From positions 81,151-145,150 of the forward strand of contig JAJEGM010000032.1 of NCBI GenBank assembly GCA_022819825.1: DNA of 64,000 nucleotides, given 5' to 3'. Under the pieces are notes generated by a model, which was given only the letters and a program-made list of their open reading frames with translations, had not been told where the DNA came from and did no database searches. Source of the DNA: Acidimicrobiia bacterium. GTDB taxonomy: Bacteria > Actinomycetota > Acidimicrobiia > Acidimicrobiales > Bin134. Of the stretch, positions 15,330 to 24,227 are shown piece by piece. Made by a program: the position numbers and the translations under genes. Position 1 is the stretch's first letter, and every line of letters starts with the position of its first letter.

Positions 15330-17542
15330 GACGAGTCTTCCGGTTCGGTGCGGTCGTCTCCCAAGAACACGGCCCGGGCGATGTCGCCCCGCTCGGCGAG
15401 CTCCGCGGTCGGCCCGTCGAAGCGGATCTGCCCCTTCTCGATGAACACCGCCCGATCCGACAGGGCCGCGGCGATGTTGAGCGACTGCTCCACGATGATC
15501 ATCGTTTGGCCCTCGGCCTTGAGCCGCTCCACGATCTCCAACAGCTCGCCGATCACCGCGGGGGCGAGACCGAGCGACAGCTCGTCTATCAGCAGCACGT
15601 CGGGCTCATGCATCAGCACCATGGCCAGGGCCAGCATCTGCTGCTGCCCGCCGCTGAGCGCACTGGCGGGCTCGTCGAGCCGATCGGCCAACTCGGGGAA
15701 GATCTCCAGCACATGGTCGATCCGGGCATTGAGCTGGGCCCGGTTGCGCCGCATGGTCCATCCCCCGGTGCGGAGGTTGTCTTCGATGGACAGCGGCAGA
15801 AACACCGCTTTGCCCCCGGGGAGCTGCTGGATTCCCATGTCCACCCGGGTCTGGGGCGAGGTGAGGGTGATATCCCGCCCGTGCAGCGAGACGATGCCGC
15901 GAGAAGGCACAGCCAGCCCGCTGATAACCCGCAGGATCGTCGACTTGCCCGCCCCGTTGGTGCCCAGCAGCGCCAGGGTCTCGCCCCGGTCCACATGGAG
16001 GTTGACGCCGAACAGCACTTGCACCGGCCCGTAGGAGAAGTCGATGTCCCGCAACCCGACGGCGGGCAACTGGTCGGGATGCGATTTCCGCCGCTCCAGC
16101 TCGGCGTGGTCTTTTTCGATCTCGTCCACCACCAGCGACAGGTCGTGGCGAATGTGCCGCGCCCCCCAAATCAACAGGGCGCCCCCGATGATCTTGAACG
16201 GGATGGCCACGATCAAGATGGCGGTGCGCTCGTCGGTGGCGTCGGAGAGCAATCCGGCCACGATGGGGCCGAGCACGCCGCCGCCCAAGAAGATCACCAT
16301 GATCGACAAGGCGGTGGACTGGGCTCGCAGCCGGTAGGGGACCACCCCCACCAGAAGCGGCGAGATCATGCCGAAGATCACGACGCTCAGCACTGCGGGC
16401 ACGATGCCCACCGCGGCGAACAGCACGGGATGGGGCATGAAGAACTGGATGGGGATGGCCACCGCAATGGGGAAGAACAGTGCGCCCACCCAGGCCAGCG
16501 CGCGCTCCGGGCTTTCGCGGTACAAGGCGTCGTAGCGCTTGGCCGCCCATGGCGCCGCGGCAAAGGCCAGCATTCCAGGAACGAATCCGATCATGGCCCG
16601 CTCAAACGGGCTCAGGCCCCACCGGTCATCCAGGAACAGGTTGACCAGGAAGCTCTGCCCGATGATCGAGAACACGATGATGCTGAACGAGATCCACGCC
16701 AGCTTCAGCGTCTTGATGGCCATGAGGCGCTGCCAAACCGCCCCCAGCGACACCCGGGGCCGGTCGTCGTCCTCCTCCATTACCTCGCCGATCACCGACT
16801 TCTGCTCGAACTGCCCCCGAGGCGGGTCGGGAACGAACAGGGCCCAGATCCCCAGGAACAAGGTGGGCCAGGCGAACACCCAATAGGCCCACCGCCAGTT
16901 GTCGTCCACCAGCAGCATGAGGCCGCCCACCAACAGCGGGGCGATTCGCTCGCCGCCCCGGCCGAGCACATTCTTTACGGCATAGATCCGGCCTCGAGAT
17001 GAAATGGGGTAGGCGTCGGCCAGCACCGCCCCTTGCACCGGAAAGGTGTTGGACGTGCCGATGCCCATGAGCACACCGACCATGAAAAACCCCAGTGCGG
17101 AGGCCTGAAACCCCCTGGTGAACATGGCCACGCTCCAGAAGATGGTGGCCAGCCCCACCAGCCGCATGCGGTTGACCCGATCGGCCATCTTGCCCATCGG
17201 GATGGCGCACAGCGTTGTGGTGATGAGACCGCCGATCCCCATCACCGCCAAACCGGCGTCGGAAACATTGAAGCTGTCCTGGATCTCCGGTCCGAGCAGG
17301 CTGGGGATGGCCAGTTGGAAGGCATCCACCGCGTCGAGGGTGCCCAGCACGGCCAGCACGCCAACGCCGCCGGTGGCCACTGCCTGTCGCAGCGTGATCG
17401 CCTCGTCGCCGACGCCGGGGAGGTCCTCGTCGGCGCGGATCTCTAGCTGGTCAGCTTCGGCCGCCTCCCGGGCCGCTTCCTCATCGAGCAGCGCCCGGCT
17501 GAAGTCAGCGAAGCTGCGGCGGTCGCCCGACGCTTCGGTCAT
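15326..17542 (-). CDS. MFS permease fused to LivF-type ABC ATPase
   Basis: 738 residues. After a 45-residue acidic N-terminus, residues 50-465 form a 12-helix major facilitator domain. The signature is in the helix 2-3 loop: IPMGKMADRVNRMRLVG. A segment GTSNTFPVQGAVLADAYP follows, and a central charged loop is at 240-265. A linker leads to a LivF-type ATPase (residues 500-730) with Walker A GTNGAGKST at 527-535, signature LSGGQQQMLALAM, Walker B VLLIDELSLGL, and the IIVEQS switch that is normal for LivF. The neighbours supply LivH, LivM, LivG and LivK, so the ATPase completes a LIV importer while carrying a secondary transporter. No frameshift separates the halves. Confidence 0.92.
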   Translation of the reverse strand: MTEASGDRRSFADFSRALLDEEAAREAAEADQLEIRADEDLPGVGDEAITLRQAVATGGVGVLAVLGTLDAVDAFQLAIPSLLGPEIQDSFNVSDAGLAVMGIGGLITTTLCAIPMGKMADRVNRMRLVGLATIFWSVAMFTRGFQASALGFFMVGVLMGIGTSNTFPVQGAVLADAYPISSRGRIYAVKNVLGRGGERIAPLLVGGLMLLVDDNWRWAYWVFAWPTLFLGIWALFVPDPPRGQFEQKSVIGEVMEEDDDRPRVSLGAVWQRLMAIKTLKLAWISFSIIVFSIIGQSFLVNLFLDDRWGLSPFERAMIGFVPGMLAFAAAPWAAKRYDALYRESPERALAWVGALFFPIAVAIPIQFFMPHPVLFAAVGIVPAVLSVVIFGMISPLLVGVVPYRLRAQSTALSIMVIFLGGGVLGPIVAGLLSDATDERTAILIVAIPFKIIGGALLIWGARHIRHDLSLVVDEIEKDHAELERRKSHPDQLPAVGLRDIDFSYGPVQVLFGVNLHVDRGETLALLGTNGAGKSTILRVISGLAVPSRGIVSLHGRDITLTSPQTRVDMGIQQLPGGKAVFLPLSIEDNLRTGGWTMRRNRAQLNARIDHVLEIFPELADRLDEPASALSGGQQQMLALAMVLMHEPDVLLIDELSLGLAPAVIGELLEIVERLKAEGQTMIIVEQSLNIAAALSDRAVFIEKGQIRFDGPTAELAERGDIARAVFLGDDRTEPEDSS

Positions 17543-17556
17543 CTAGGAATTGGTGG

Positions 17557-19047
17557 TCACGGGGTCAGGTCGACAGGGTCGCCGAGGCCGACGAGTTCGC
17601 CGTCCTCATCGGCGTCGCCGTCGAACTGCACAAACCGCATGGTGTCGTTGCCGTTGTACTTGCCCGGCCCAAACGACAAGAACGGGATCTCCGGCAGCGA
17701 TGCCTGGGAGAGCGAATCCAGTCCAGCCTGGAAGGAGTCGTTGGTGAGCTCCGGCCCGGCCGCAGTGGCGATCTGCACGAACAGCGACAGATCGCGGCAC
17801 GCCAGCACGGTGTAGTTCCAGTAGTTGGGGTCTTCCTCGCTGTTCTCCACTCCCGGACCAGGTCGCTCGAAGCGTTCGTCGGGTAGCGCGGCCATCACCA
17901 CGTCGAGGCACCCCTGGGTCTCGGCATCCACCGAATCGGAGGGCAGATTGAGTCGATCGGCTGTGGCGATGGTGCCGTCCAGCGCCATCGGGTCGATGCC
18001 CGAGGAGATCGCGGTTTCGAAATTGGTGGAGTCGACCGCGGCCATCTGAATTCCCAGGTCGCCGTAGGTGACGAGGCCGGTGGCCGCGGCCCCAAAGATC
18101 ACCATGCGGTCGATGCCGGCGTCGGCCACCTGCTGTTGCATGATCTCGGTCTGACTCTCAATGGCATCGTCGTCGAGCACGAGGTCGTCGATGTTCATGG
18201 TGATGGCGATCTCTACCCCGACGTCGGCAAAGGCTGCTTTCACAACATCCTCAATCCGGTCTTGAGTTTCGGACCCGTCATAATGGACGCCCACCGCGGT
18301 AGCGCCGTCGAACCACCCTCTTCGGGCCAGTTCGCTGATGAACACCTCCTCGCCGGCCGTCCCGGAGAGCCTGAAGCTGGCCAGAGGGGCTCTGGCCCGC
18401 TCCAAGAGCTCTCCTCTGGCATTTACCTGGGAACCCACGTTGATGGTCTCGTGCTGTTCCGACACGCAGTAGTTGGCGTCGCCCCGCAGTCCGCCCAACA
18501 CGGCAAACACCTTGTGATCCTCGGTGAGTGTGATGCAGGCGGCCAGCATCTCATTGGGAAGGGCCGGGTTGAATCCGGCGATGTACGGCTCCAACGACCG
18601 GCCGTAGATGCCGCCTTCGGCGTTGACTGCGCCGGTAAGGGCGTCCCACACCGGTTCGGGGTCGCCGAAGAAGCCGAAGCCGAACAAGGAGACGTCCCAG
18701 AAGCCGACACCGATCCGGATGGTGTCCTCGGTGACGCCCCGGAAGCTGGCGGTGAGCACGATCGGCGTTGGCTCGGGAGTGGGCTCCGGCGCCGGCTCAG
18801 AGGGCTCGCCGTCGCTGGCCGGCTCTTCGGGGGCTTCCGCGGCCGGTTCGGGTTCGTCGTCTTCTGCCGCTGGCTCGCTGGGAGCTTCTTCGGCTGGCTC
18901 GGCCGGTTCGGCCGCCGGCTCTTCGGCTGCCGCGGTCGGGGCCTCCTCAACCGCGGGCTCATCCTCGCCGCCTCCCCCGGTGGTGCAGGCGGTGGCGAAC
19001 ACCGCCAGCGCCAGTAGCAGTGCCATCAACGTCCGTCGGTATCTCAT
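17557..19047 (-). CDS. LivK-like periplasmic-binding lipoprotein of the fused transporter
   Basis: 496 residues. The lipoprotein signal ends at a Cys in AVFATAC (about residue 21). Residues 25-95 are an almost pure Glu/Pro/Ala tether (EEPAAEPAEPAEEAP-type), then a type I substrate-binding fold begins at about 100 (TIRIGVGFWDVSLFGFGFFG). The fold retains VFAVLGGLRGDANY and a hinge-like TAVGVHYDGSE. It is the first gene of the leftward operon with a 14-nt gap to the MFS-ATPase fusion and should deliver the substrate. The ligand is not predictable from the sequence. The long acidic tether presumably spans the wall. Confidence 0.85.
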   Translation of the reverse strand: MRYRRTLMALLLALAVFATACTTGGGGEDEPAVEEAPTAAAEEPAAEPAEPAEEAPSEPAAEDDEPEPAAEAPEEPASDGEPSEPAPEPTPEPTPIVLTASFRGVTEDTIRIGVGFWDVSLFGFGFFGDPEPVWDALTGAVNAEGGIYGRSLEPYIAGFNPALPNEMLAACITLTEDHKVFAVLGGLRGDANYCVSEQHETINVGSQVNARGELLERARAPLASFRLSGTAGEEVFISELARRGWFDGATAVGVHYDGSETQDRIEDVVKAAFADVGVEIAITMNIDDLVLDDDAIESQTEIMQQQVADAGIDRMVIFGAAATGLVTYGDLGIQMAAVDSTNFETAISSGIDPMALDGTIATADRLNLPSDSVDAETQGCLDVVMAALPDERFERPGPGVENSEEDPNYWNYTVLACRDLSLFVQIATAAGPELTNDSFQAGLDSLSQASLPEIPFLSFGPGKYNGNDTMRFVQFDGDADEDGELVGLGDPVDLTP

Positions 19048-19133
19048 CGCTTTCCCCCTGATCCCGTCGCCGTTGCATGCAAAATATACCAGTGGTAGAA
19101 AAATTGTCCAGAGGATGTTTGAAAGAGGGTCTC
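19048..19133. promoter_or_regulatory. Short divergent promoter region with two palindromes
   Basis: 86 nt between the binding-lipoprotein gene (leftward) and the GH3 gene (rightward). It holds TTGCATGCAA at 19073-19082 (10-bp palindrome) and TACCAGTGGTA at 19087-19097 (5-bp arms around one G), in an otherwise AT-rich stretch. Both could be operators serving the two divergent units. A GAAAGAGGG purine run near 19121 is the GH3 ribosome-binding site. Confidence 0.4.
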
Positions 19134-21533
19134 ATGGCTGATGTCCAAGCGCTGGTAGCCGATCTGACGCTGGAGGAGAAGTGCCGGATGGTGGTGGGTG
19201 AGAGCCCGTGGACCATCCCCGGCTGTGAGCGGCTTGGGATTCCCGGCTGGTGTGTCAGCGACGGCCCGGTCGGGGTGCGGGGCCGGACCATGGGGCCGGG
19301 CCTGGTAGTGCCCGGGCCGTCGGCCATTGCCGCCACCTGGAATCCCGCCCTGGTCCACGAACTGGGCCAAGCTCTGGGCACCGAGGCCACCGACCGCAAG
19401 GTGGACATGATCCTCGCGCCCACGGTCAACCTCCACCGCTCTCCGAGGGGCGGCCGTCATTTTGAGAGCTACAGCGAGGATCCTGAGCTGAGCTCGCGCA
19501 TCGCGGTGGCGTACATCACCGGCGTCCAGTCGCAGGGAGTGGGCGCCTGCGTAAAGCACTATGTGGCCAACGACCAAGAGCACGAGCGCTTCACCATCAA
19601 CGTCGATGTTGATGAGCGGAGCCTGCGGGAGATATATCTCCCCCCGTTCGAGGCCGCCGTTAAAGAAGCCGGGGTCCGCTCCGTCATGGCCGCCTACAAC
19701 TTCGTCAACGGCCACCACGCCTGCGCCCAGCCCGATCTGTTGATCGGCATATTGAAGGGAGAGTGGGAATTCGACGGCTTCGTGGTCTCCGACTGGGGTG
19801 CCATCAAAGAGACGGCGGCGCCCGCTCTCCACGGGCTCGACTTGGAGATGGCCGGTCCGGGCCGATGGTGGGGAAAGGGCCAGCTTCAAGAGGCGGTCGA
19901 GGCCGGAAAAGTGGACGAATCGCTTATCGACGACAAGGTGCGCCGCATTGTCGGTTTCCTGCACTGGGCTGGTCGCCTCAACACGCCCACCGACCACGAC
20001 GAGGCCAGCATCGAACGTCCTGAACACCGGGAGTTGGCCCGTCGCACCGCGGCAGAGTCGATGGTGCTGGTTCGCAACCAAGGCGGCCTCCTGCCGCTGG
20101 CCGGCGACGGCACGGTGGCGCTCATCGGCGCAGGCGCGGCCGATACGGCCCTGTTGGGCGGCGGCTCGGCCAGCTTGATTCCTCATCGCACCACGTCGGT
20201 GCTGGAGTCGCTGGGGGAGCGGCTCGGCCCGCGGTTGATCGGCCACGCCACCGGTCTCGAAATGCGCCGCAACGCCGACGCCGTCCCCCAGTCTTGGATT
20301 CCCGACGGCGTGAGCTTCGAGCTCTACAACAGCATTGGATTCGACGGCCAGCCGTTCGAGACTCTCACCCGTCCCCTGCCGTTCAATGCGTGGATCGGAG
20401 AAAACTGGCCCGAAGACTGCGACACCCTGTCGGTGCGCCTGGAGTTCACCATGACGCCCGACCAGTCCGGGCGGCACCGGTTGTGCGCTCTCGGCTTCGC
20501 CCATGCTCGCCTGTATGTAGACGGCCAGCTGGTGGCCGACAACCAGGTCGACGGGTTCGGCGCCGGCCTGGGCCTGCACGGCGGCCACGGGTATCTGCAC
20601 CTGGAGGCCGGCCAGCAGTACCACATCCGCCTTGACCATGTCCCCAGAGAGAGGCGCCAGTGGGTGTGCATCGTGGACGTGGGGGTGGAGCTGGCCGACA
20701 TGGATCGCGAGCAGGGCTTGGACGAAGCCGCCGCGCTGGCCGCCCAGGCCGATACCGCGGTGGTGGTAGTCGGCTCCAACGCCGAATGGGAGTCGGAGGG
20801 CGGTGACCGGGACTCGATCGAGCTGCCCAACCAGCAAGACGAGCTGGTGGAGCGAGTGCTCGACGCCAACCCCAACACGGTGGTGGTGCTCAATTGCGGC
20901 GCCCCGATGACTCTGCCGTGGCTCGACCGGGCCAAAGCAGTGCTGTTGGCCTGGTACCCGGGCCAAGAGGCGGGGGAGGCCATCGCCGATGTGCTGGTTG
21001 GCGACGCCGACCCCGGGGGGCGGATGCCCACCAGTTGGGCCTGGCGGGAGCAGGACACGCCCGCTTATCTGAACTACCCCGGCGAGGCTGGCGTGGTGCG
21101 CTACGGCGAGGGGATTTTCGTCGGCTACCGCTGGTACGACGCCCGGGCCATCGAACCGATGATCCCATTCGGCCACGGCGGCTCCTACACAACGTTCGAG
21201 TGGGGCGAGGCTGAAGCCAGCGGCGAGGGCACCCAGCGCACTGTGACGGTACCCGTCACCAACACCGGCCAGCGCCGAGGCAGCGAAGTGGTGCAGGTGT
21301 ACGTGTCCCCGCCCTCCGGCGGGGTACCGAGACCCCCCAAAGAGCTGGCCGGATTCGCCAAGCTCACCCTCGACCCCGGTGAGACCGCCACCGCGGTGGT
21401 CGAGCTTCGCGAGCGCTCATTTGCCCGCTGGGATCCTGAGATTCACGATTGGGTGGTCGACCCCGGCCAATACCGACTGGTGGTGGCCGCCTCTGCCGCC
21501 GATCCCCGATCTGTATTGTCCCTGGATGTCTAA
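19134..21533 (+). CDS. Glycoside hydrolase family 3 beta-glycosidase with PA14 insert
   Basis: 799 residues. The GH3 N-domain has ILAPTVNLHRSPRGGRHFES, KHYVANDQEHER and the nucleophile D220 in FVVSDWGA. The GH3 C-domain is interrupted by a PA14 domain at about residues 390-530 (GYLHLEAGQQYHIRLDHVP). The C-terminal fibronectin III-like domain starts near 690 (VPVTNTGQRRGSEVVQVYVS). No signal peptide is visible, so it is probably cytoplasmic and acts on imported glycosides. The start at MADVQAL has a good RBS. The stop overlaps the sulfatase start by 8 nt, suggesting joint action on sulfated glycosides. Confidence 0.92.
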   Translation: MADVQALVADLTLEEKCRMVVGESPWTIPGCERLGIPGWCVSDGPVGVRGRTMGPGLVVPGPSAIAATWNPALVHELGQALGTEATDRKVDMILAPTVNLHRSPRGGRHFESYSEDPELSSRIAVAYITGVQSQGVGACVKHYVANDQEHERFTINVDVDERSLREIYLPPFEAAVKEAGVRSVMAAYNFVNGHHACAQPDLLIGILKGEWEFDGFVVSDWGAIKETAAPALHGLDLEMAGPGRWWGKGQLQEAVEAGKVDESLIDDKVRRIVGFLHWAGRLNTPTDHDEASIERPEHRELARRTAAESMVLVRNQGGLLPLAGDGTVALIGAGAADTALLGGGSASLIPHRTTSVLESLGERLGPRLIGHATGLEMRRNADAVPQSWIPDGVSFELYNSIGFDGQPFETLTRPLPFNAWIGENWPEDCDTLSVRLEFTMTPDQSGRHRLCALGFAHARLYVDGQLVADNQVDGFGAGLGLHGGHGYLHLEAGQQYHIRLDHVPRERRQWVCIVDVGVELADMDREQGLDEAAALAAQADTAVVVVGSNAEWESEGGDRDSIELPNQQDELVERVLDANPNTVVVLNCGAPMTLPWLDRAKAVLLAWYPGQEAGEAIADVLVGDADPGGRMPTSWAWREQDTPAYLNYPGEAGVVRYGEGIFVGYRWYDARAIEPMIPFGHGGSYTTFEWGEAEASGEGTQRTVTVPVTNTGQRRGSEVVQVYVSPPSGGVPRPPKELAGFAKLTLDPGETATAVVELRERSFARWDPEIHDWVVDPGQYRLVVAASAADPRSVLSLDV

Positions 21534-23004
21534 CCCCGAGGGCTTCAGCGAGAGACGGGACTTGAAGTTGAGAGAACAGCCCAACATCGTCCTGATCAAT
21601 TGCGACGATCTCGGTTACGGCGACCTTGGTTGCTATGGGTCCACGGCGCACGACACCCCGGCGCTCGATCGCATGGCCGCGGAGGGGGTGCTGCTCACCG
21701 ACTTCTACATGGCGTCGCCGGTGTGCTCGCCATCGCGGGGGGCAATGCTCACCGGCTGCTACCCGGCCCGCATCGGCTTCGACTCTTTTGACGGCCTGCG
21801 CGTGCTCTTCCCGGGGATGGGGATTGGCCTCCATCCCGACGAGATCACCATCGCCCGCCTCCTGAACGACGCGGGTTACGCCACTGCGATGGTCGGCAAG
21901 TGGCATTGCGGCGACCAGCCCGAGTTCTTGCCCACTCGTCACGGTTTCGACCAGTGGCTGGGGCTTCCCTACAGCAACGACATGGGCATCCAACCCGACC
22001 TGTATACCCCCGAAGAGCGAGACGAGCTGAGCGAGAAGCTGGGATTCGAGCTGCCCGAACCGCTTCGGATTCCCCTGCCGCTGATGCTCGACGAGGCGGT
22101 CATCGAGGCCCAGCCCGACCAGGCCACCCTCACCTCGCGGTATCTCCAGGAGTCCATCCGGTTCATGCGCGATAACCGAGATCGGCCGTTATTCCTGTAC
22201 TTCGCCCACATGTACGTACACCTGCCGATATACGTCCAAGAACGATTCGCCGCCATCTCGCGCAACGGCCCGTACGGGGCCGCCGTCGCGTGCATCGACT
22301 GGGCCGCCGATGTCCTCTTGCACGAGCTCGCCGAGCTCGGCCTCGACGACGACACCATCGTGATCTTCACCAGCGACAATGGTGCGCTCGCTCGCCCCGG
22401 CGAAGGCTCCAACGCCCCGCTGCGGGCCAACAAGGGCACTACGTGGGAGGGCGGCCAGCGAGTGCCGTGCATCGTGCGGGGACCCAGCCGAATCGCCGCG
22501 GGCATCGAGTGCTCGGCGATGGCCACCGCGATGGACCTCTACACCACCATCGCCAGTTGGTGCGGAGTCGACGTGCCGGACGACCGGATCATCGACGGGC
22601 GCGACATCAGCGATGTGCTCGAGGGTAAAACCTCCGAGTCCCCGCACGAGGCCTTCTACTACTACTCCGGTTCGAACCTGGAGGCGGTGCGATCGGGCAA
22701 CTGGAAGCTCCACGTCTACAAGTCGGGGCACTACGGGAGCGAGGGCGCCCCCACCGAAGAGCTCTACGACCTCGACGCCGACATCGGCGAGACGACCGAT
22801 GTCGCCGCCGACCATCCCGACGTGGTGGCTCGCCTGCGCCAATTGATCGATCTGGCCCGCCACGACCTCGGCGACGCGGTCACCGGCGTCGAGGGTGCCC
22901 GCTGTCGGCCGGCCGGCCGAGTACACGACCCCGTAACCCTCACCACCTTCGATCCCAGCCACCCCTACTACATGGCCGAATACGACCTGGCCGACCGAGG
23001 CTGA
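21526..23004 (+). CDS. Type I sulfatase (arylsulfatase family)
   Basis: 492 residues. The formylglycine motif CSPSRGAMLTG has its Cys at residue 67 and needs a formylglycine-generating enzyme, which is not in the window. The metal site is NIVLINCDDLGYGDLGCYG at the N-terminus, with FTSDNGA near residue 283. HGFDQWLGLPYSNDMG is typical of the GALNS/AtsA-like branch. No signal peptide is seen. It overlaps the GH3 gene, so desulfation and glycoside cleavage are likely coupled; the sugar is unknown. Confidence 0.9.
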   Translation: MSNPEGFSERRDLKLREQPNIVLINCDDLGYGDLGCYGSTAHDTPALDRMAAEGVLLTDFYMASPVCSPSRGAMLTGCYPARIGFDSFDGLRVLFPGMGIGLHPDEITIARLLNDAGYATAMVGKWHCGDQPEFLPTRHGFDQWLGLPYSNDMGIQPDLYTPEERDELSEKLGFELPEPLRIPLPLMLDEAVIEAQPDQATLTSRYLQESIRFMRDNRDRPLFLYFAHMYVHLPIYVQERFAAISRNGPYGAAVACIDWAADVLLHELAELGLDDDTIVIFTSDNGALARPGEGSNAPLRANKGTTWEGGQRVPCIVRGPSRIAAGIECSAMATAMDLYTTIASWCGVDVPDDRIIDGRDISDVLEGKTSESPHEAFYYYSGSNLEAVRSGNWKLHVYKSGHYGSEGAPTEELYDLDADIGETTDVAADHPDVVARLRQLIDLARHDLGDAVTGVEGARCRPAGRVHDPVTLTTFDPSHPYYMAEYDLADRG

Positions 23005-23013
23005 GGGCGACAA

Positions 23014-24108
23014 CTAGGGCGCGGTCGACACCACCGAGTCTTCGAAGCCGAACACGCGTGCCGCATTGCCTCCCAGAACCTGGGCTGCGCTTTCGGAGTC
23101 GACACTGGCGAACTGGTCGGAAATCAATGCCCGGGAATCGGGATAGGTGCTCTCGGGGTGCGGATAGTCGTTGCCCCACATCAAGGGTTCGGGGCCGGTG
23201 AGGGCGAGATTGTTGAGGGCGACGGGGTCGCTCTGGAAGGTGGCGTGGATCTGGTTTCGGATGTAGTGGCTTGGGAGCTCGGCAAGCTTGGGCTTCGCCC
23301 ACCCCGCGTGGTCTCGGTAGTACTCGTCGAGGGTGTGCATTGTCCAGCCGATCCAGCCGCCGTTCACCTCCACCATGACGACGTGCAGGTTGGGGTGGCG
23401 TTCGAGCACCCCTGAGCACGACAGGAGCGCAGCGGCTCGGGGACCCATGCTCTGTGTGGCCAAGAGGTTCGCGGTTGAGGACCCCCAGCCGCGGTACATG
23501 ACCATGTCGTGGCCGCTGCCTTGGTGCATGGCGACTGGAAGCCCGATCTCATCTAGGGAGTCCCAGAGCTTCTCCCATTGGGGCATGTTCCATTCCGGGG
23601 TTCCCACCAGGGGCAACATGATCGACCCGAATCCCTGGGCCACCGCCCGTTGGGCATCCTCGATGCAGTGGTCAACGTCCCAGATCGACATCATTGCGGC
23701 GCACTTCACCCGGGGCGACGTCCCGACCAAACGCTCGGCAATCCAGTCGTTGTATATGTGGCAGCAGCGCCGACCGAGGTCGCCATCGCCGAGTCGCCAG
23801 ATGTACAGCCCGATTGTGGGGTAGATGACCTCACCGCGTATGCCGTCGGTGCGCATCATCTCTAGCCGATGCTCGATTGTGGCCATGGACCAGCGCCGGT
23901 CCTCCTGCTCTTCGGCTGCGGCGGGATTCATGTTCCACCCGAGGTCGCTCCCGTCCAGCACCAGGGTGTACCCGCCGTGTTCGTCGAGCTCGATTCGTCG
24001 GGGGGCGCGATCGCGGAATCCTTCGGGCAGCCGGTCATACCAGAGGTCGTGGGGCTCGTCGACGTGGCAATCAGCCGATACGAGAGGCGGAATCTCGCTG
24101 AGACTCAT
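23014..24108 (-). CDS. Amidohydrolase 2-family metal-dependent hydrolase
   Basis: 364-residue TIM-barrel protein of the ACMSD-like amidohydrolase 2 family. The N-terminal metal motif is ADCHVDEP, a D-x-H-x-x-E variant of the usual DxHxH. A His in VAMHQGSGHD and the C-terminal Asp in MWGNDYPHPEST complete the site. The start is the ATG at 24108 with AGGAG 5 nt upstream. Relatives of this kind are frequent in actinobacterial steroid and aromatic degradation clusters as hydrolases or decarboxylases. Divergent from the acyl-CoA dehydrogenase gene at 24228, so it may share regulation with the catabolic island. Confidence 0.85.
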   Translation of the reverse strand: MSLSEIPPLVSADCHVDEPHDLWYDRLPEGFRDRAPRRIELDEHGGYTLVLDGSDLGWNMNPAAAEEQEDRRWSMATIEHRLEMMRTDGIRGEVIYPTIGLYIWRLGDGDLGRRCCHIYNDWIAERLVGTSPRVKCAAMMSIWDVDHCIEDAQRAVAQGFGSIMLPLVGTPEWNMPQWEKLWDSLDEIGLPVAMHQGSGHDMVMYRGWGSSTANLLATQSMGPRAAALLSCSGVLERHPNLHVVMVEVNGGWIGWTMHTLDEYYRDHAGWAKPKLAELPSHYIRNQIHATFQSDPVALNNLALTGPEPLMWGNDYPHPESTYPDSRALISDQFASVDSESAAQVLGGNAARVFGFEDSVVSTAP

Positions 24109-24227
24109 CAGCACTCCTAAGGTCATGGGGCACTCGGGCCGCCCTTCGGCTCGCAGGCCTGTCGAACATGCAACCCAGACAATAGGACAGCTACCGTTGA
24201 ATTGTACATACTGAGGAAGAGTGAAGG

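Noticed and set aside
19044..21176. 710-residue minus-strand frame opposite the GH3 gene
   Set aside because: Antisense artefact; no domain resemblance, and the GH3 motifs on the plus strand are intact.
24109..24227. KstR or KstR2 operator (TnnAACnnGTTnnA or AnCAAGnnCTTGnT type) in the catabolic island promoters
   Set aside because: No convincing match was seen here or in the 40539-40626 and 46356-46380 gaps, so control by KstR is not claimed.
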